This document shows, piece after piece, positions 1 to 6,675 of a stretch of DNA of 16,201 nucleotides. The translations under genes were made by a program, and so were the position numbers. The DNA is from CAYGTK01 sp964352775 (GTDB taxonomy: Bacteria > Bacteroidota > Bacteroidia > Chitinophagales > CAIOSU01). Within the stretch, counting starts at the first letter, position 1. Every line of letters starts with the position of its first letter. The stretch lies in the NCBI GenBank assembly GCA_964352775.1, contig CAYGTK010000082.1:1-16201 (forward strand), written 5' to 3'. The notes under the pieces are model-generated. The model was given only the letters and a program-made list of their open reading frames with translations, did no database searches and had not been told where the DNA came from.

Positions 1-1
1 G

Positions 2-1159
2 ATAGTTTCAATGCGGACCTTGATAGCTTCAGAGAAATTTCAGCATTCTAAAATGGAGCTCCCAATAGTTATCGGGAAAAATATTGCCAACGAAATATTT
101 GTGACCGACCTTGCTAAAATGCCTCACCTACTTATGGCGGGTGCAACAGGTCAAGGTAAGTCTGTTGGGCTTAATGCCGTTCTAGTATCGCTGCTATACA
201 AAAAACACCCCGCTGAAATAAAATTCGTTTTAGTAGACCCAAAAAAGGTGGAGCTAACGTTATACTCTCACATAGAGAAACATTTCCTTGCTAGCTTACC
301 AGGTGATGAAGAGGCCATAATTACCGACACCAAAAAGGTGATCCATACCCTAAATGCACTCTGTATTGAAATGGACCAGCGTTATGATCTTTTGAAAGAT
401 GCGCAAGTACGTAACTTAAAAGAGTACAATGCGAAATTCACAGCTCGACGTTTGAATCCAAATAAAGGGCATAAATACCTACCATATATCGTATTGGTAG
501 TAGATGAGTTTGCTGACTTGATGATGACAGCAGGTAAGGAAGTGGAAACACCTATTGCCCGACTAGCACAGCTTGCCCGTGCTATTGGTATCCACTTGAT
601 CGTAGCAACACAAAGGCCATCAGTAAATATCATTACTGGAGTTATTAAGGCAAACTTTCCTGCTAGGGCAGCCTTTAAAGTAACTTCAAAAGTAGATTCA
701 AGAACCATTCTAGATGCTAGTGGCGCCGACCAATTAATTGGTAGAGGAGACATGCTTATTTCCATAGATGGAAACTTAACCAGACTACAATGTGGTTTTG
801 TAGACACACCAGAGGTAGAAGCCATTACAAAGTTCATTGGAAAGCAACAAGGTTATCTAGAGTCATTCCAATTGCCTGAATTCAATGAAGAAGGTGATGA
901 CAGCGGCACATTTTTAGACCCGACTGACCGTGATGATATGTTTGAAGAGGCAGCTCGCCAGATAGTACAAACTCAACAGGGCTCTACCTCTATGTTACAA
1001 CGCAGATTGAAATTAGGATATAACCGAGCAGGCCGATTGATGGACCAATTAGAGCAAGCTGGTATAGTTGGCCCTAATGAAGGAAGCAAAGCCCGTGAAG
1101 TTTTGATACCTGACCTCTATCAATTGGAACAGTTTTTGAGTAACGCTGAGGGTATGTAA
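2..1159 (+). CDS. ftsK: DNA translocase FtsK, C-terminal part (5' end outside window)
   Basis: Membrane-anchored DNA pump that moves chromosome ends through the closing division septum and activates XerCD recombination at dif. The frame is open to the window edge, and the first Met (base 11) lies inside the motor domain, so it is not the start; the membrane and linker parts lie upstream. Numbering from that Met: Walker A GATGQGKS at 44-51, the conserved VDPKKVEL segment at 75-82, Walker B IVLVVDE at 160-166, and ATQRPSVNIITG at about 199-210. The C-terminal winged-helix gamma domain, which reads the polar KOPS sequences, spans about 318-376 and has the typical GYNRAGRLMDQLEQAGIVGP stretch. 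The last codon is 10 bases before the lolA-like gene, so the two are probably cotranscribed. Family assignment is secure; KOPS recognition and dif activation are inferred from the family. Confidence 0.95.
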   Translation: MVSMRTLIASEKFQHSKMELPIVIGKNIANEIFVTDLAKMPHLLMAGATGQGKSVGLNAVLVSLLYKKHPAEIKFVLVDPKKVELTLYSHIEKHFLASLPGDEEAIITDTKKVIHTLNALCIEMDQRYDLLKDAQVRNLKEYNAKFTARRLNPNKGHKYLPYIVLVVDEFADLMMTAGKEVETPIARLAQLARAIGIHLIVATQRPSVNIITGVIKANFPARAAFKVTSKVDSRTILDASGADQLIGRGDMLISIDGNLTRLQCGFVDTPEVEAITKFIGKQQGYLESFQLPEFNEEGDDSGTFLDPTDRDDMFEEAARQIVQTQQGSTSMLQRRLKLGYNRAGRLMDQLEQAGIVGPNEGSKAREVLIPDLYQLEQFLSNAEGM

Positions 1160-1169
1160 CTTTACAACT

Positions 1170-1841
1170 ATGAAAAAAGGAATTTTTACCCTAGCCATTT
1201 TCTCTATTTTATCTCTATCCCTATTTGCGCAAGACGACCGCAAGATGGAGAATGACCCCACCGCCAAAGTCTTGTTAGACGAGGTGAGTGCCCAGTTCAA
1301 GTCTTACAAGTCGATGCTTACCAATTTTAAGATGGTGATAGAATCGCCTGAAGATGATCTGAAAGAGGCTAGTGCAGGCAAAGTATGGCTGAAAGACGAT
1401 AAATATCGTATTGAGACCGAGGAGTTTATCATTGTATGTGACAATGTAAAGCGTTGGATCTACTTAAAGAGCGACAACGAACTACAGATAAACATGTATG
1501 AGCCCGATGGCGAAAGCATTGAGAGCCCTACCGAACTTTTCACCATTTACGAGAAAGGGTTTTACTATAGAATGGCTGGAACGGCAACTGTTAACGGAAA
1601 AGAAGTGAAACAGATAAAGCTGATACCCAAAGACCTAGAGAATAGCACCTATAAACAAGTAATGGTTTTCGTAGATGAGAAGTCTAAAACCATTGTTAAG
1701 GCCGTTATTACTACTGCTGATGGGGTGTTTTACACATGGGAACTTACCGACATGAAAACGAATAGCACTCTACCTGAAGGGACCTTTAGCTTCGACAAAA
1801 CGAAGTACCCTGATATTGTGGTAGATGACATGACCGAATAG
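1170..1841 (+). CDS. LolA-like outer-membrane lipoprotein carrier protein
   Basis: Predicted periplasmic protein of the LolA fold, 223 residues. LolA chaperones lipoproteins from the inner-membrane LolCDE complex towards the outer membrane. An N-terminal signal peptide is visible: MKK, a hydrophobic run, and a likely signal peptidase I cut after SLFA (residue 20). The mature part has the family pattern: an amphipathic start (AKVLLDEVSAQFKSYKSMLTNF), then beta strands including GKVWLKDDKYRIET and a late TADGVFYTWELTDM segment. It starts 10 bases after ftsK, an order common in Bacteroidota. The ATG at 1170 is chosen because it directly begins the signal peptide. Bacteroidota LolA-like proteins diverge from E. 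coli LolA, so the exact cargo is inferred. A weak hairpin (1831-1845) lies across the stop but has no adjacent T-tract. Confidence 0.85.
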   Translation: MKKGIFTLAIFSILSLSLFAQDDRKMENDPTAKVLLDEVSAQFKSYKSMLTNFKMVIESPEDDLKEASAGKVWLKDDKYRIETEEFIIVCDNVKRWIYLKSDNELQINMYEPDGESIESPTELFTIYEKGFYYRMAGTATVNGKEVKQIKLIPKDLENSTYKQVMVFVDEKSKTIVKAVITTADGVFYTWELTDMKTNSTLPEGTFSFDKTKYPDIVVDDMTE

Positions 1842-1874
1842 GTCAATTTCACTTTCCCATCGCCTTTTTTCTTG

Positions 1875-1882
1875 TTAATTTG
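1875..1882 (+). promoter_or_regulatory. Possible -7 element upstream of lpdA
   Basis: TTAATTTG matches the Bacteroidota -7 consensus TAnnTTTG at all fixed positions except the second. It ends 23 bases before the lpdA start, a spacing like that of the better promoter at 14166-14173. No clear TTTG is seen at -33, only CTTT near 1852. It is suggestive but weak. Confidence 0.35.
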
Positions 1883-1905
1883 CAGGTCCTTAAACAAGCA
1901 AGACA

Positions 1906-3294
1906 ATGACGTACGATATTATAGTAATTGGTAGTGGTCCAGGTGGATATGTTGCAGCCATTCGTGCAGCGCAATTAGGACAGAAAGTAGCTGTGGTAGA
2001 AAAAGCTGAACTAGGTGGTGTGTGCCTTAACTGGGGTTGTATACCAACCAAAGCGTTACTAAAGAGCGCTCAAGTGTTTGAGTATATGCAACATGCAGAA
2101 GACTATGGCTTGACTGTTAAAGATGCCAAGGTAGATTTTGATGCTGTAATAAAAAGAAGCCGTGGCTCGGCAGATCAAATGAGCAAGGGTGTACAGTTCT
2201 TGATGAAAAAGAATAAAGTAGACATCATTGCTGGACTTGGAAAAGTAAAGCCAGGTAAAAAGGTAGAAGTTACAGACGCTAATGGCAAGAAGACCGATCA
2301 TACAGCCAAGAATATCATCATAGCAACTGGTGGCCGATCTAAAGAACTACCAAGCTTAAAGCAAGATGGAAAGAAGGTAATAGGTTATCGCGAAGCCATG
2401 GTTTTGGATAAGCAGCCTAAGAAAATGGTAATAGTAGGTGCTGGAGCAATTGGTGTTGAATTCGCCTATTTCTACAACTCAATAGGTACGGAAGTAACTA
2501 TAGTAGAATATTTACCGCGCCTAGTGCCTGTAGAAGATGAAGAAGTTAGCCGCGAGCTACTTCGCCAATATAAGAAGAAAGGCATTAAAGTAATGCTGGA
2601 AAGCAGCGTAGAAGCTGTAGATACAAAAGGTAAAGGTTGTAAGGTAACCGTAAAGACCAAAAAAGGAACAGAAGTGCTTGAGTGCGATGTAGTGCTGAGC
2701 GCAGTAGGAGTTAAATCTAACCTAGAGAACCTTGGATTAGAGCAAGTAGGTATCAAAACTGATAAGGATAAAGTACTAGTAGATGATTTCTACAAGACCA
2801 ATGTTGATGGATACTACGCCATTGGTGATATAGTTAAGGGACCTTCTTTAGCCCACGTTTCTTCTGCTGAAGGAATAATTTGTGTAGAAAAGATAGCAGG
2901 TCAAAACCCTGAAGCATTAGACTATGGTAACATACCAGGATGTACTTACTGTCAGCCAGAAATAGCTAGTGTAGGTTATACAGAAGCACAGGCTAAAGAG
3001 GCAGGATACGACATCAAAGTGGGTAAATTCCCATTCACCGCATCAGGTAAGGCAACAGCTGCTGGTGCTCGCGAAGGATTCGTGAAAGTGATATTTGACG
3101 CCAAGTATGGTGAATGGTTGGGTGCACACTTCATTGGTGCTAATGTTACAGAAATGATAGCTGAGGTAGTAGCCGCCAGAAAACTGGAAACTACAGGTCA
3201 TGAGATAATCAAAACAGTACACCCCCACCCTACCATGAGCGAGGCTATTATGGAAGCTGCGGCAGCGGCATACGGTGAGGTAATTCACTTATAA
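1906..3294 (+). CDS. lpdA: Dihydrolipoyl dehydrogenase (E3 of 2-oxoacid dehydrogenase complexes)
   Basis: FAD enzyme that reoxidises dihydrolipoamide with NAD+, serving pyruvate, 2-oxoglutarate or branched-chain dehydrogenase complexes in the cytoplasm. It has 462 residues, the normal length. Motifs in order: FAD dinucleotide fold IGSGPGGY at 8-15; redox disulfide GGVCLNWGCIPTK with Cys40 and Cys45; NAD fold VIVGAGAIGVEF near 174-185; second FAD contact YYAIGDI near 303-309; dimerisation domain with the catalytic pair His441 and Glu446 in HPTMSE. All key residues are present, so it should be active. No E1 or E2 gene is adjacent, so which complex it serves cannot be told. The next gene starts 45 bases later and may share its transcript. 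Confidence 0.97.
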   Translation: MTYDIIVIGSGPGGYVAAIRAAQLGQKVAVVEKAELGGVCLNWGCIPTKALLKSAQVFEYMQHAEDYGLTVKDAKVDFDAVIKRSRGSADQMSKGVQFLMKKNKVDIIAGLGKVKPGKKVEVTDANGKKTDHTAKNIIIATGGRSKELPSLKQDGKKVIGYREAMVLDKQPKKMVIVGAGAIGVEFAYFYNSIGTEVTIVEYLPRLVPVEDEEVSRELLRQYKKKGIKVMLESSVEAVDTKGKGCKVTVKTKKGTEVLECDVVLSAVGVKSNLENLGLEQVGIKTDKDKVLVDDFYKTNVDGYYAIGDIVKGPSLAHVSSAEGIICVEKIAGQNPEALDYGNIPGCTYCQPEIASVGYTEAQAKEAGYDIKVGKFPFTASGKATAAGAREGFVKVIFDAKYGEWLGAHFIGANVTEMIAEVVAARKLETTGHEIIKTVHPHPTMSEAIMEAAAAAYGEVIHL

Positions 3295-3339
3295 GGAACT
3301 TAAAACGATTTCAACTCGTACATTTATAAAAAAGTAGCT

Positions 3340-3912
3340 ATGCGTTCTATATTCTTAATTGCACTTACTTCTTTCTTTTTCTTTGGCGCTACCACTCCTG
3401 AACCTCCAAAAGCCGTAGAGGGTGGATTGGTTAAATGGTACACTTTTGAAGAAGCCATGGAAGCCCACAAAAAGAACCCTAAAAAGCTAATGGTTGATGC
3501 CTACACCAGCTGGTGCGGATGGTGTAGAAAATTGGATGCAGCTACATTCAACAACCCAACTATTGCTGAATATCTAAATACATACTACTATCCCGTTAAA
3601 TTCAATGGCGAGGGTAATGAAGAAATAACCATAGCGGACAAGAGCTTTTCTAATCCTGCTTACGACCCTGCAAAAGCGCGAGGTCGTAATTCAAGACATG
3701 AGCTAGCCAATTTTTTTAAGATAAGTTCTTATCCTACAGTAGTTTTTGTTGACGAGAATTTGAGCGTGATACAAGCCATTCCTGGTTTTAGAGGTCCGAA
3801 AGACTACGAGCCTATCATAGCATATTTTGGAATGGACCATTACAAACAAGTTGGTTGGGAGGAATTTCAAAAGACCTTTAAGTCTAAACTTCCTGCACCT
3901 CCAGCAGAATAG
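3340..3912 (+). CDS. Exported thioredoxin-fold protein with CGWC motif
   Basis: Thioredoxin-like protein, 190 residues, resembling the thioredoxin_7/DUF255-type small oxidoreductases common in Bacteroidota. The N terminus (MRSIFLIALTSFFFFGATT) looks like a signal peptide or membrane anchor, so the redox domain should face the periplasm. The active-site motif CGWC is at residues 59-62 within AYTSWCGWCRKLD. The cis-Pro region SSYPTVVFVDE follows at about 128-138, and the helix after CGWC (AATFNNPTIAEYLN) is typical of the family. It probably reduces or isomerises periplasmic disulfides, but the partner is unknown. It follows lpdA by 45 bases and is closed by an intrinsic terminator. A near-match to the -7 element (TACATTTA, 3319-3326) lies just upstream, very close to the ATG, so its own promoter is doubtful. 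Confidence 0.85.
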   Translation: MRSIFLIALTSFFFFGATTPEPPKAVEGGLVKWYTFEEAMEAHKKNPKKLMVDAYTSWCGWCRKLDAATFNNPTIAEYLNTYYYPVKFNGEGNEEITIADKSFSNPAYDPAKARGRNSRHELANFFKISSYPTVVFVDENLSVIQAIPGFRGPKDYEPIIAYFGMDHYKQVGWEEFQKTFKSKLPAPPAE

Positions 3913-3930
3913 GTTTAAAGAAATGACAAT

Positions 3931-3962
3931 AAAAAGATGAAGCTCACCGCTCCATCTTTTTT
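3931..3962 (+). terminator. Intrinsic terminator after the thioredoxin-fold gene
   Basis: AAAAAGATG pairs with CATCTTTTT and AGC with GCT, with one A/C mismatch between them and a five-base TCACC loop, followed by T residues. It lies 19 bases after the stop codon at 3912 and separates this unit from the T9SS cargo gene. Confidence 0.75.
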
Positions 3963-3971
3963 GTTTATGCT

Positions 3972-3979
3972 TATTTTCG
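3972..3979 (+). promoter_or_regulatory. Possible -7 element (TATTTTCG) of the T9SS cargo gene
   Basis: TATTTTCG fits TAnnTTTG with one change (C for T at the seventh position). It lies just after the upstream terminator and 30 bases before the ATG at 4010. The same octamer, within a shared 13-mer, lies before the PIG-L gene on the other strand. No good -33 box is visible. Confidence 0.4.
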
Positions 3980-4009
3980 CGCTATTCTAAACCTAAACTA
4001 CCTTTCCTC

Positions 4010-4765
4010 ATGAAAAATCTATTACTATCAGCTTTAATGTTGTTCGCTTTTACATTTACCAATGCTCAATCTGACCCTCAATTTACTATTGGCACTGGTG
4101 CAACCCCCCTTGCAGGCGGATATACAGCTGGTCAAACTTATGACATAATTATAAACGTAGATGCTAATGCAGTAACTACAGAATTTGTATTAACACTAAC
4201 AAACACTGTAAATCCATCAGAAGTAGGCTTGTTTTATGGAGTTGGAGCTAACGCTGCCCAAATTGATACCGCTACATTAGCTAATGGTATTGAAGTAAGA
4301 TCTAGCGCACCAAAATCTGGTGGATTCGTTATCAAATGGACTGCACCAGCTTCTGGTACGGAGATTTTAAGTTTTGCATTGAACGCTACTAGTAACAGAA
4401 CTGGTAATGTTATCGTTTGGGATTGTACCTACTCATTAGACAATGCATCAGCCTTGAACAAAATAGGTTGTACAAACAATCAAATGGTTAGTGTGGCAAA
4501 TATCTCCGACCTAAGTGGAGTAGCTTTGTACCCTAATCCTACTAGCTTCGACCTTTCTTTCGACTATACCTTAAACAAAGAAACGGAAGTAAGCATCAAA
4601 TTGTATGACATGACGGGTCGTGAAGCGGCTAATTTATTGGAAGGAACTTACCAGTCGGGCAGCTATGCTGACCGTTTTGATGTAAGCAACTTAGATCGCG
4701 GAATGTACATGGTTCGTTTGACAATGAACGGACAAACCTTTGTAGATCGTTTAGTGATCCAATAG
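4010..4765 (+). CDS. Small secreted protein with T9SS C-terminal sorting domain
   Basis: 251-residue secreted protein of unknown function. A signal peptide covers residues 1-19 (MKNLLLSALMLFAFTFTNA, cut before Gln20). The C-terminal 79 residues (173-251) form a type A sorting domain of the type IX secretion system: it begins LYPNPTS, has the central IKLYDMTGRE strand, DVSNLDRGMYMVRL, and ends in the basic VDRLVIQ. Such proteins are exported to the periplasm by Sec, then cross the outer membrane by T9SS and are anchored or released. The central part (about 20-165) is a beta-rich, Thr/Asn-rich domain with two cysteines (WDC and IGC) that could form a disulfide. I do not recognise that domain; a cohesin-like or immunoglobulin-like beta sandwich is possible. 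The gene stands alone between two terminators. Confidence 0.85.
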   Translation: MKNLLLSALMLFAFTFTNAQSDPQFTIGTGATPLAGGYTAGQTYDIIINVDANAVTTEFVLTLTNTVNPSEVGLFYGVGANAAQIDTATLANGIEVRSSAPKSGGFVIKWTAPASGTEILSFALNATSNRTGNVIVWDCTYSLDNASALNKIGCTNNQMVSVANISDLSGVALYPNPTSFDLSFDYTLNKETEVSIKLYDMTGREAANLLEGTYQSGSYADRFDVSNLDRGMYMVRLTMNGQTFVDRLVIQ

Positions 4766-4784
4766 GCCTATCAACTAATAGAAT

Positions 4785-4817
4785 AAAGCCCCTTAGCAAA
4801 TAGCTAAGGGGCTTTTT
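4785..4817. terminator. Strong bidirectional terminator between convergent genes
   Basis: GCCCCTTAGC (4788-4797) pairs perfectly with GCTAAGGGGC (4803-4812) around a five-base AAATA loop. AAA before and TTTTT after extend it. The + strand has a T5 tract; the - strand has TTTATT after the stem. It sits between the stop at 4765 (+) and the stop at 4850 (-), so it can serve both transcripts. Confidence 0.92.
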
Positions 4818-4849
4818 AGTATCGTTAGATCTAGTAACAAGCGGTCGTG

Positions 4850-6565
4850 TTATTTTAGTTTATGAACTCCACCGCCGAATAGCATCTGTATTATTAAGCT
4901 AAATACAACTACAAAAAAGCATCCGATAATATTAAGCCACAAGTATTCAATATGCAGTAACCCCATGTCATTTAAAACGTAAATGGCAATAACACAGAAT
5001 TCGGCCATTAACGCTCCATAAAAAACGGCTTTCCCGCCAACTTGCTTTACAAAGAAGGCCACTATAAAGACACCTAATATAGTCCCATAAAACAGTGACC
5101 CTAAAATATTAACTGCTTCTATTAGATTCTCGAATAGTGATGCCCCAAGAGCAAATAAAATAGCTGCAACACCAAAGGCGGCAGTAAAGAATTTTGATGC
5201 TTTCAAATAATGTTCATCGGAAGCCTCTTGTTTGAAATTACGTTTGTAAATATCTACAGTAGTAGTAGAAGCCAAGGCATTCAATTCTGCTGAGGTACTA
5301 GACATAGCAGCTGAGAAGATCACAGCCAATAGCAACCCTATTAAACCGACTGGAAGGAAATTCATCACAAAAGTGATAAAGATGAAATCATCTTCAGGTG
5401 GTTTTGTACCTGGGTCAGCTTTATCTACCACTGCAGCAGCTTTTTTGCGAAGGGCTTTTGTTTCAGCAGACTGCACCTTTAATACCTCTTCATGCTCCAC
5501 CGATGCAAGCTCATCACCAGCTCGTGAACTTGCCACCCAATTATCAAGTGTTGCCAATTTCGCTTGATGAAGCTCCTTGTAATCCTTTTCTAGTTCTTGA
5601 AATTCACCTACAAATTCAGTTTGTTCCGTACGCTCCTTTGCAGCTTCGTTAAAGTAGATAGGTGGTTCCTGGAATTGGTAAAAGACAAATACCAACACAC
5701 CCGTTAGCAGAATAAAAAACTGCATTGGGATTTTTACAAATCCATTGAAGATCAGGCCCATTCTACTTTCCCTTATAGAACTCCCAGAAAGGTACCGTTG
5801 CACTTGCGAATGATCAGTACCAAAGTAAGATAGTTGAAGAAACATGCCCGCTAACAGCCCAGACCATAAGGTGTATTTATTGTTAAGGTCAAAACTGGTA
5901 TCTATCACATTCATTTTACCCATCACCCCAGCAAGGTCAATAGCCTCACCGAAGGTCACATGCTCTGACAAATAATATACCAGCACACCGAAAGTGATGA
6001 ACATACCCGAAAAGATGACGAACATCTGCTGCTTATGGGTTTGACTAACTGCCTTTGTGCCGCCTGAAACGGTATAGATGATAACAAGTACCCCAATGAA
6101 GATAACGGTAAACCTTAGATCCCAACCTAGTATTTGAGAGAGAATTATCGCTGGAGCATATATGGTAATACCTGCCGCCAAACCTCTTTGCAATAGAAAT
6201 AGTGAAGCGGTTAACACCCTAGTCTTCAAATCAAAACGTGACTCTAGAAACTCGTAAGCCGTGTACACTTTCAACCTATAATAGAGCGGTATGAAGACCA
6301 CACAAATAATGACAATAGCCAGCGGCAATCCAAAATAGAACTGTATAAAACCCATCCCCTCTTCATAACCTTGACCAGGTGTGGAGAGGAATGTTATTGC
6401 ACTTGCCTGGGTCGCCATAACGGAAAGACCAATGGTCCACCACTTAGACTGATTATCGCCTAACAAGTAGGCCTTTATGTCTTTTGCTCCTCTCGTTTTC
6501 CAAACCCCATATGCGGTGATGAAAAAGAGCGTACCCAACATTACTGCCCAATCCAGATTACTCAT
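4850..6565 (-). CDS. Sodium:solute symporter (SSS/SLC5 family) with a large charged loop
   Basis: Inner-membrane transporter of the SSS family, 571 residues, expected to couple Na+ entry to uptake of a small organic solute. Hydrophobic helices run throughout, e.g. 5-20, 74-94, 152-168, 181-199, 281-298, 396-420, 457-477, 486-506 and 545-565. The helix ending AAMSSTSAELNA (419-430), followed by STTTVDIYKR, is the usual Na+-site region of this family, and FGTDHSQVQRYLS (248-260) is also a family hallmark. Unusual is a soluble insert of about 90 residues (300-392) rich in Glu, Lys and Ala, probably helical or coiled coil, between two membrane helices. The ATG overlaps the stop of the upstream 37-residue gene (ATGA). 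The substrate is unknown; the secreted PIG-L enzyme upstream suggests a deacylated amino sugar or similar product, which is inference. Confidence 0.92.
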   Translation of the reverse strand: MSNLDWAVMLGTLFFITAYGVWKTRGAKDIKAYLLGDNQSKWWTIGLSVMATQASAITFLSTPGQGYEEGMGFIQFYFGLPLAIVIICVVFIPLYYRLKVYTAYEFLESRFDLKTRVLTASLFLLQRGLAAGITIYAPAIILSQILGWDLRFTVIFIGVLVIIYTVSGGTKAVSQTHKQQMFVIFSGMFITFGVLVYYLSEHVTFGEAIDLAGVMGKMNVIDTSFDLNNKYTLWSGLLAGMFLQLSYFGTDHSQVQRYLSGSSIRESRMGLIFNGFVKIPMQFFILLTGVLVFVFYQFQEPPIYFNEAAKERTEQTEFVGEFQELEKDYKELHQAKLATLDNWVASSRAGDELASVEHEEVLKVQSAETKALRKKAAAVVDKADPGTKPPEDDFIFITFVMNFLPVGLIGLLLAVIFSAAMSSTSAELNALASTTTVDIYKRNFKQEASDEHYLKASKFFTAAFGVAAILFALGASLFENLIEAVNILGSLFYGTILGVFIVAFFVKQVGGKAVFYGALMAEFCVIAIYVLNDMGLLHIEYLWLNIIGCFFVVVFSLIIQMLFGGGVHKLK

Positions 6566-6675
6566 AGATAGCGATAGGTTATCCAGTAATAAATAGCAAT
6601 CTGAATCAGAAGGAACAAGAGCATTGCTGCATATAGCTTATTCCAACCTGCCGCCCCTTCTTTATTGCTGCTCAT
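6562..6675 (-). CDS. 37-residue single-pass membrane protein between PIG-L and the symporter
   Basis: Small gene, too short for usual ORF callers, read directly from the - strand. The ATG (first base 6675) lies inside the end of the PIG-L gene, overlapping it by 14 bases in another frame. The TGA overlaps the ATG of the symporter as ATGA (6562-6565). The 37-residue product begins MSSNKEGAAGWNKLYAAM, then has a hydrophobic aromatic helix (about 15-33, LYAAMLLFLLIQIAIYYW), and ends ITYRYL. It looks like one membrane helix with a short polar N terminus. Tight overlap on both sides suggests translational coupling and a function with the symporter, for example as an accessory subunit. I know of no established name for it. 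The main alternative is a chance ORF, made less likely by the exact double overlap and the clean membrane-helix composition. Confidence 0.72.
   Translation of the reverse strand: MSSNKEGAAGWNKLYAAMLLFLLIQIAIYYWITYRYL

Noticed and set aside
11..13. ATG at the beginning of the visible ftsK frame as a start codon
   Set aside because: The frame is open upstream, and the following MRTLIASEKF segment is internal to the FtsK motor domain, so the true start is outside the window.
382..837. Long open frame on the - strand inside ftsK
   Set aside because: It lies wholly antisense to a well-conserved motor domain and has no recognisable motif or promoter; similar antisense frames at 2472-2756, 9946-10176, 13011-13244 and 15810-16049 were rejected for the same reason.
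1831..1845. Hairpin TGACC-GAATA-GGTCA across the stop of the lolA-like gene
   Set aside because: Only five base pairs, and the T-tract begins about 20 bases later, so it is not a convincing terminator.
5398..5652. Open frames on the + strand opposite the symporter loop
   Set aside because: The charged, low-complexity loop on the other strand explains the lack of stops; no protein features are visible.
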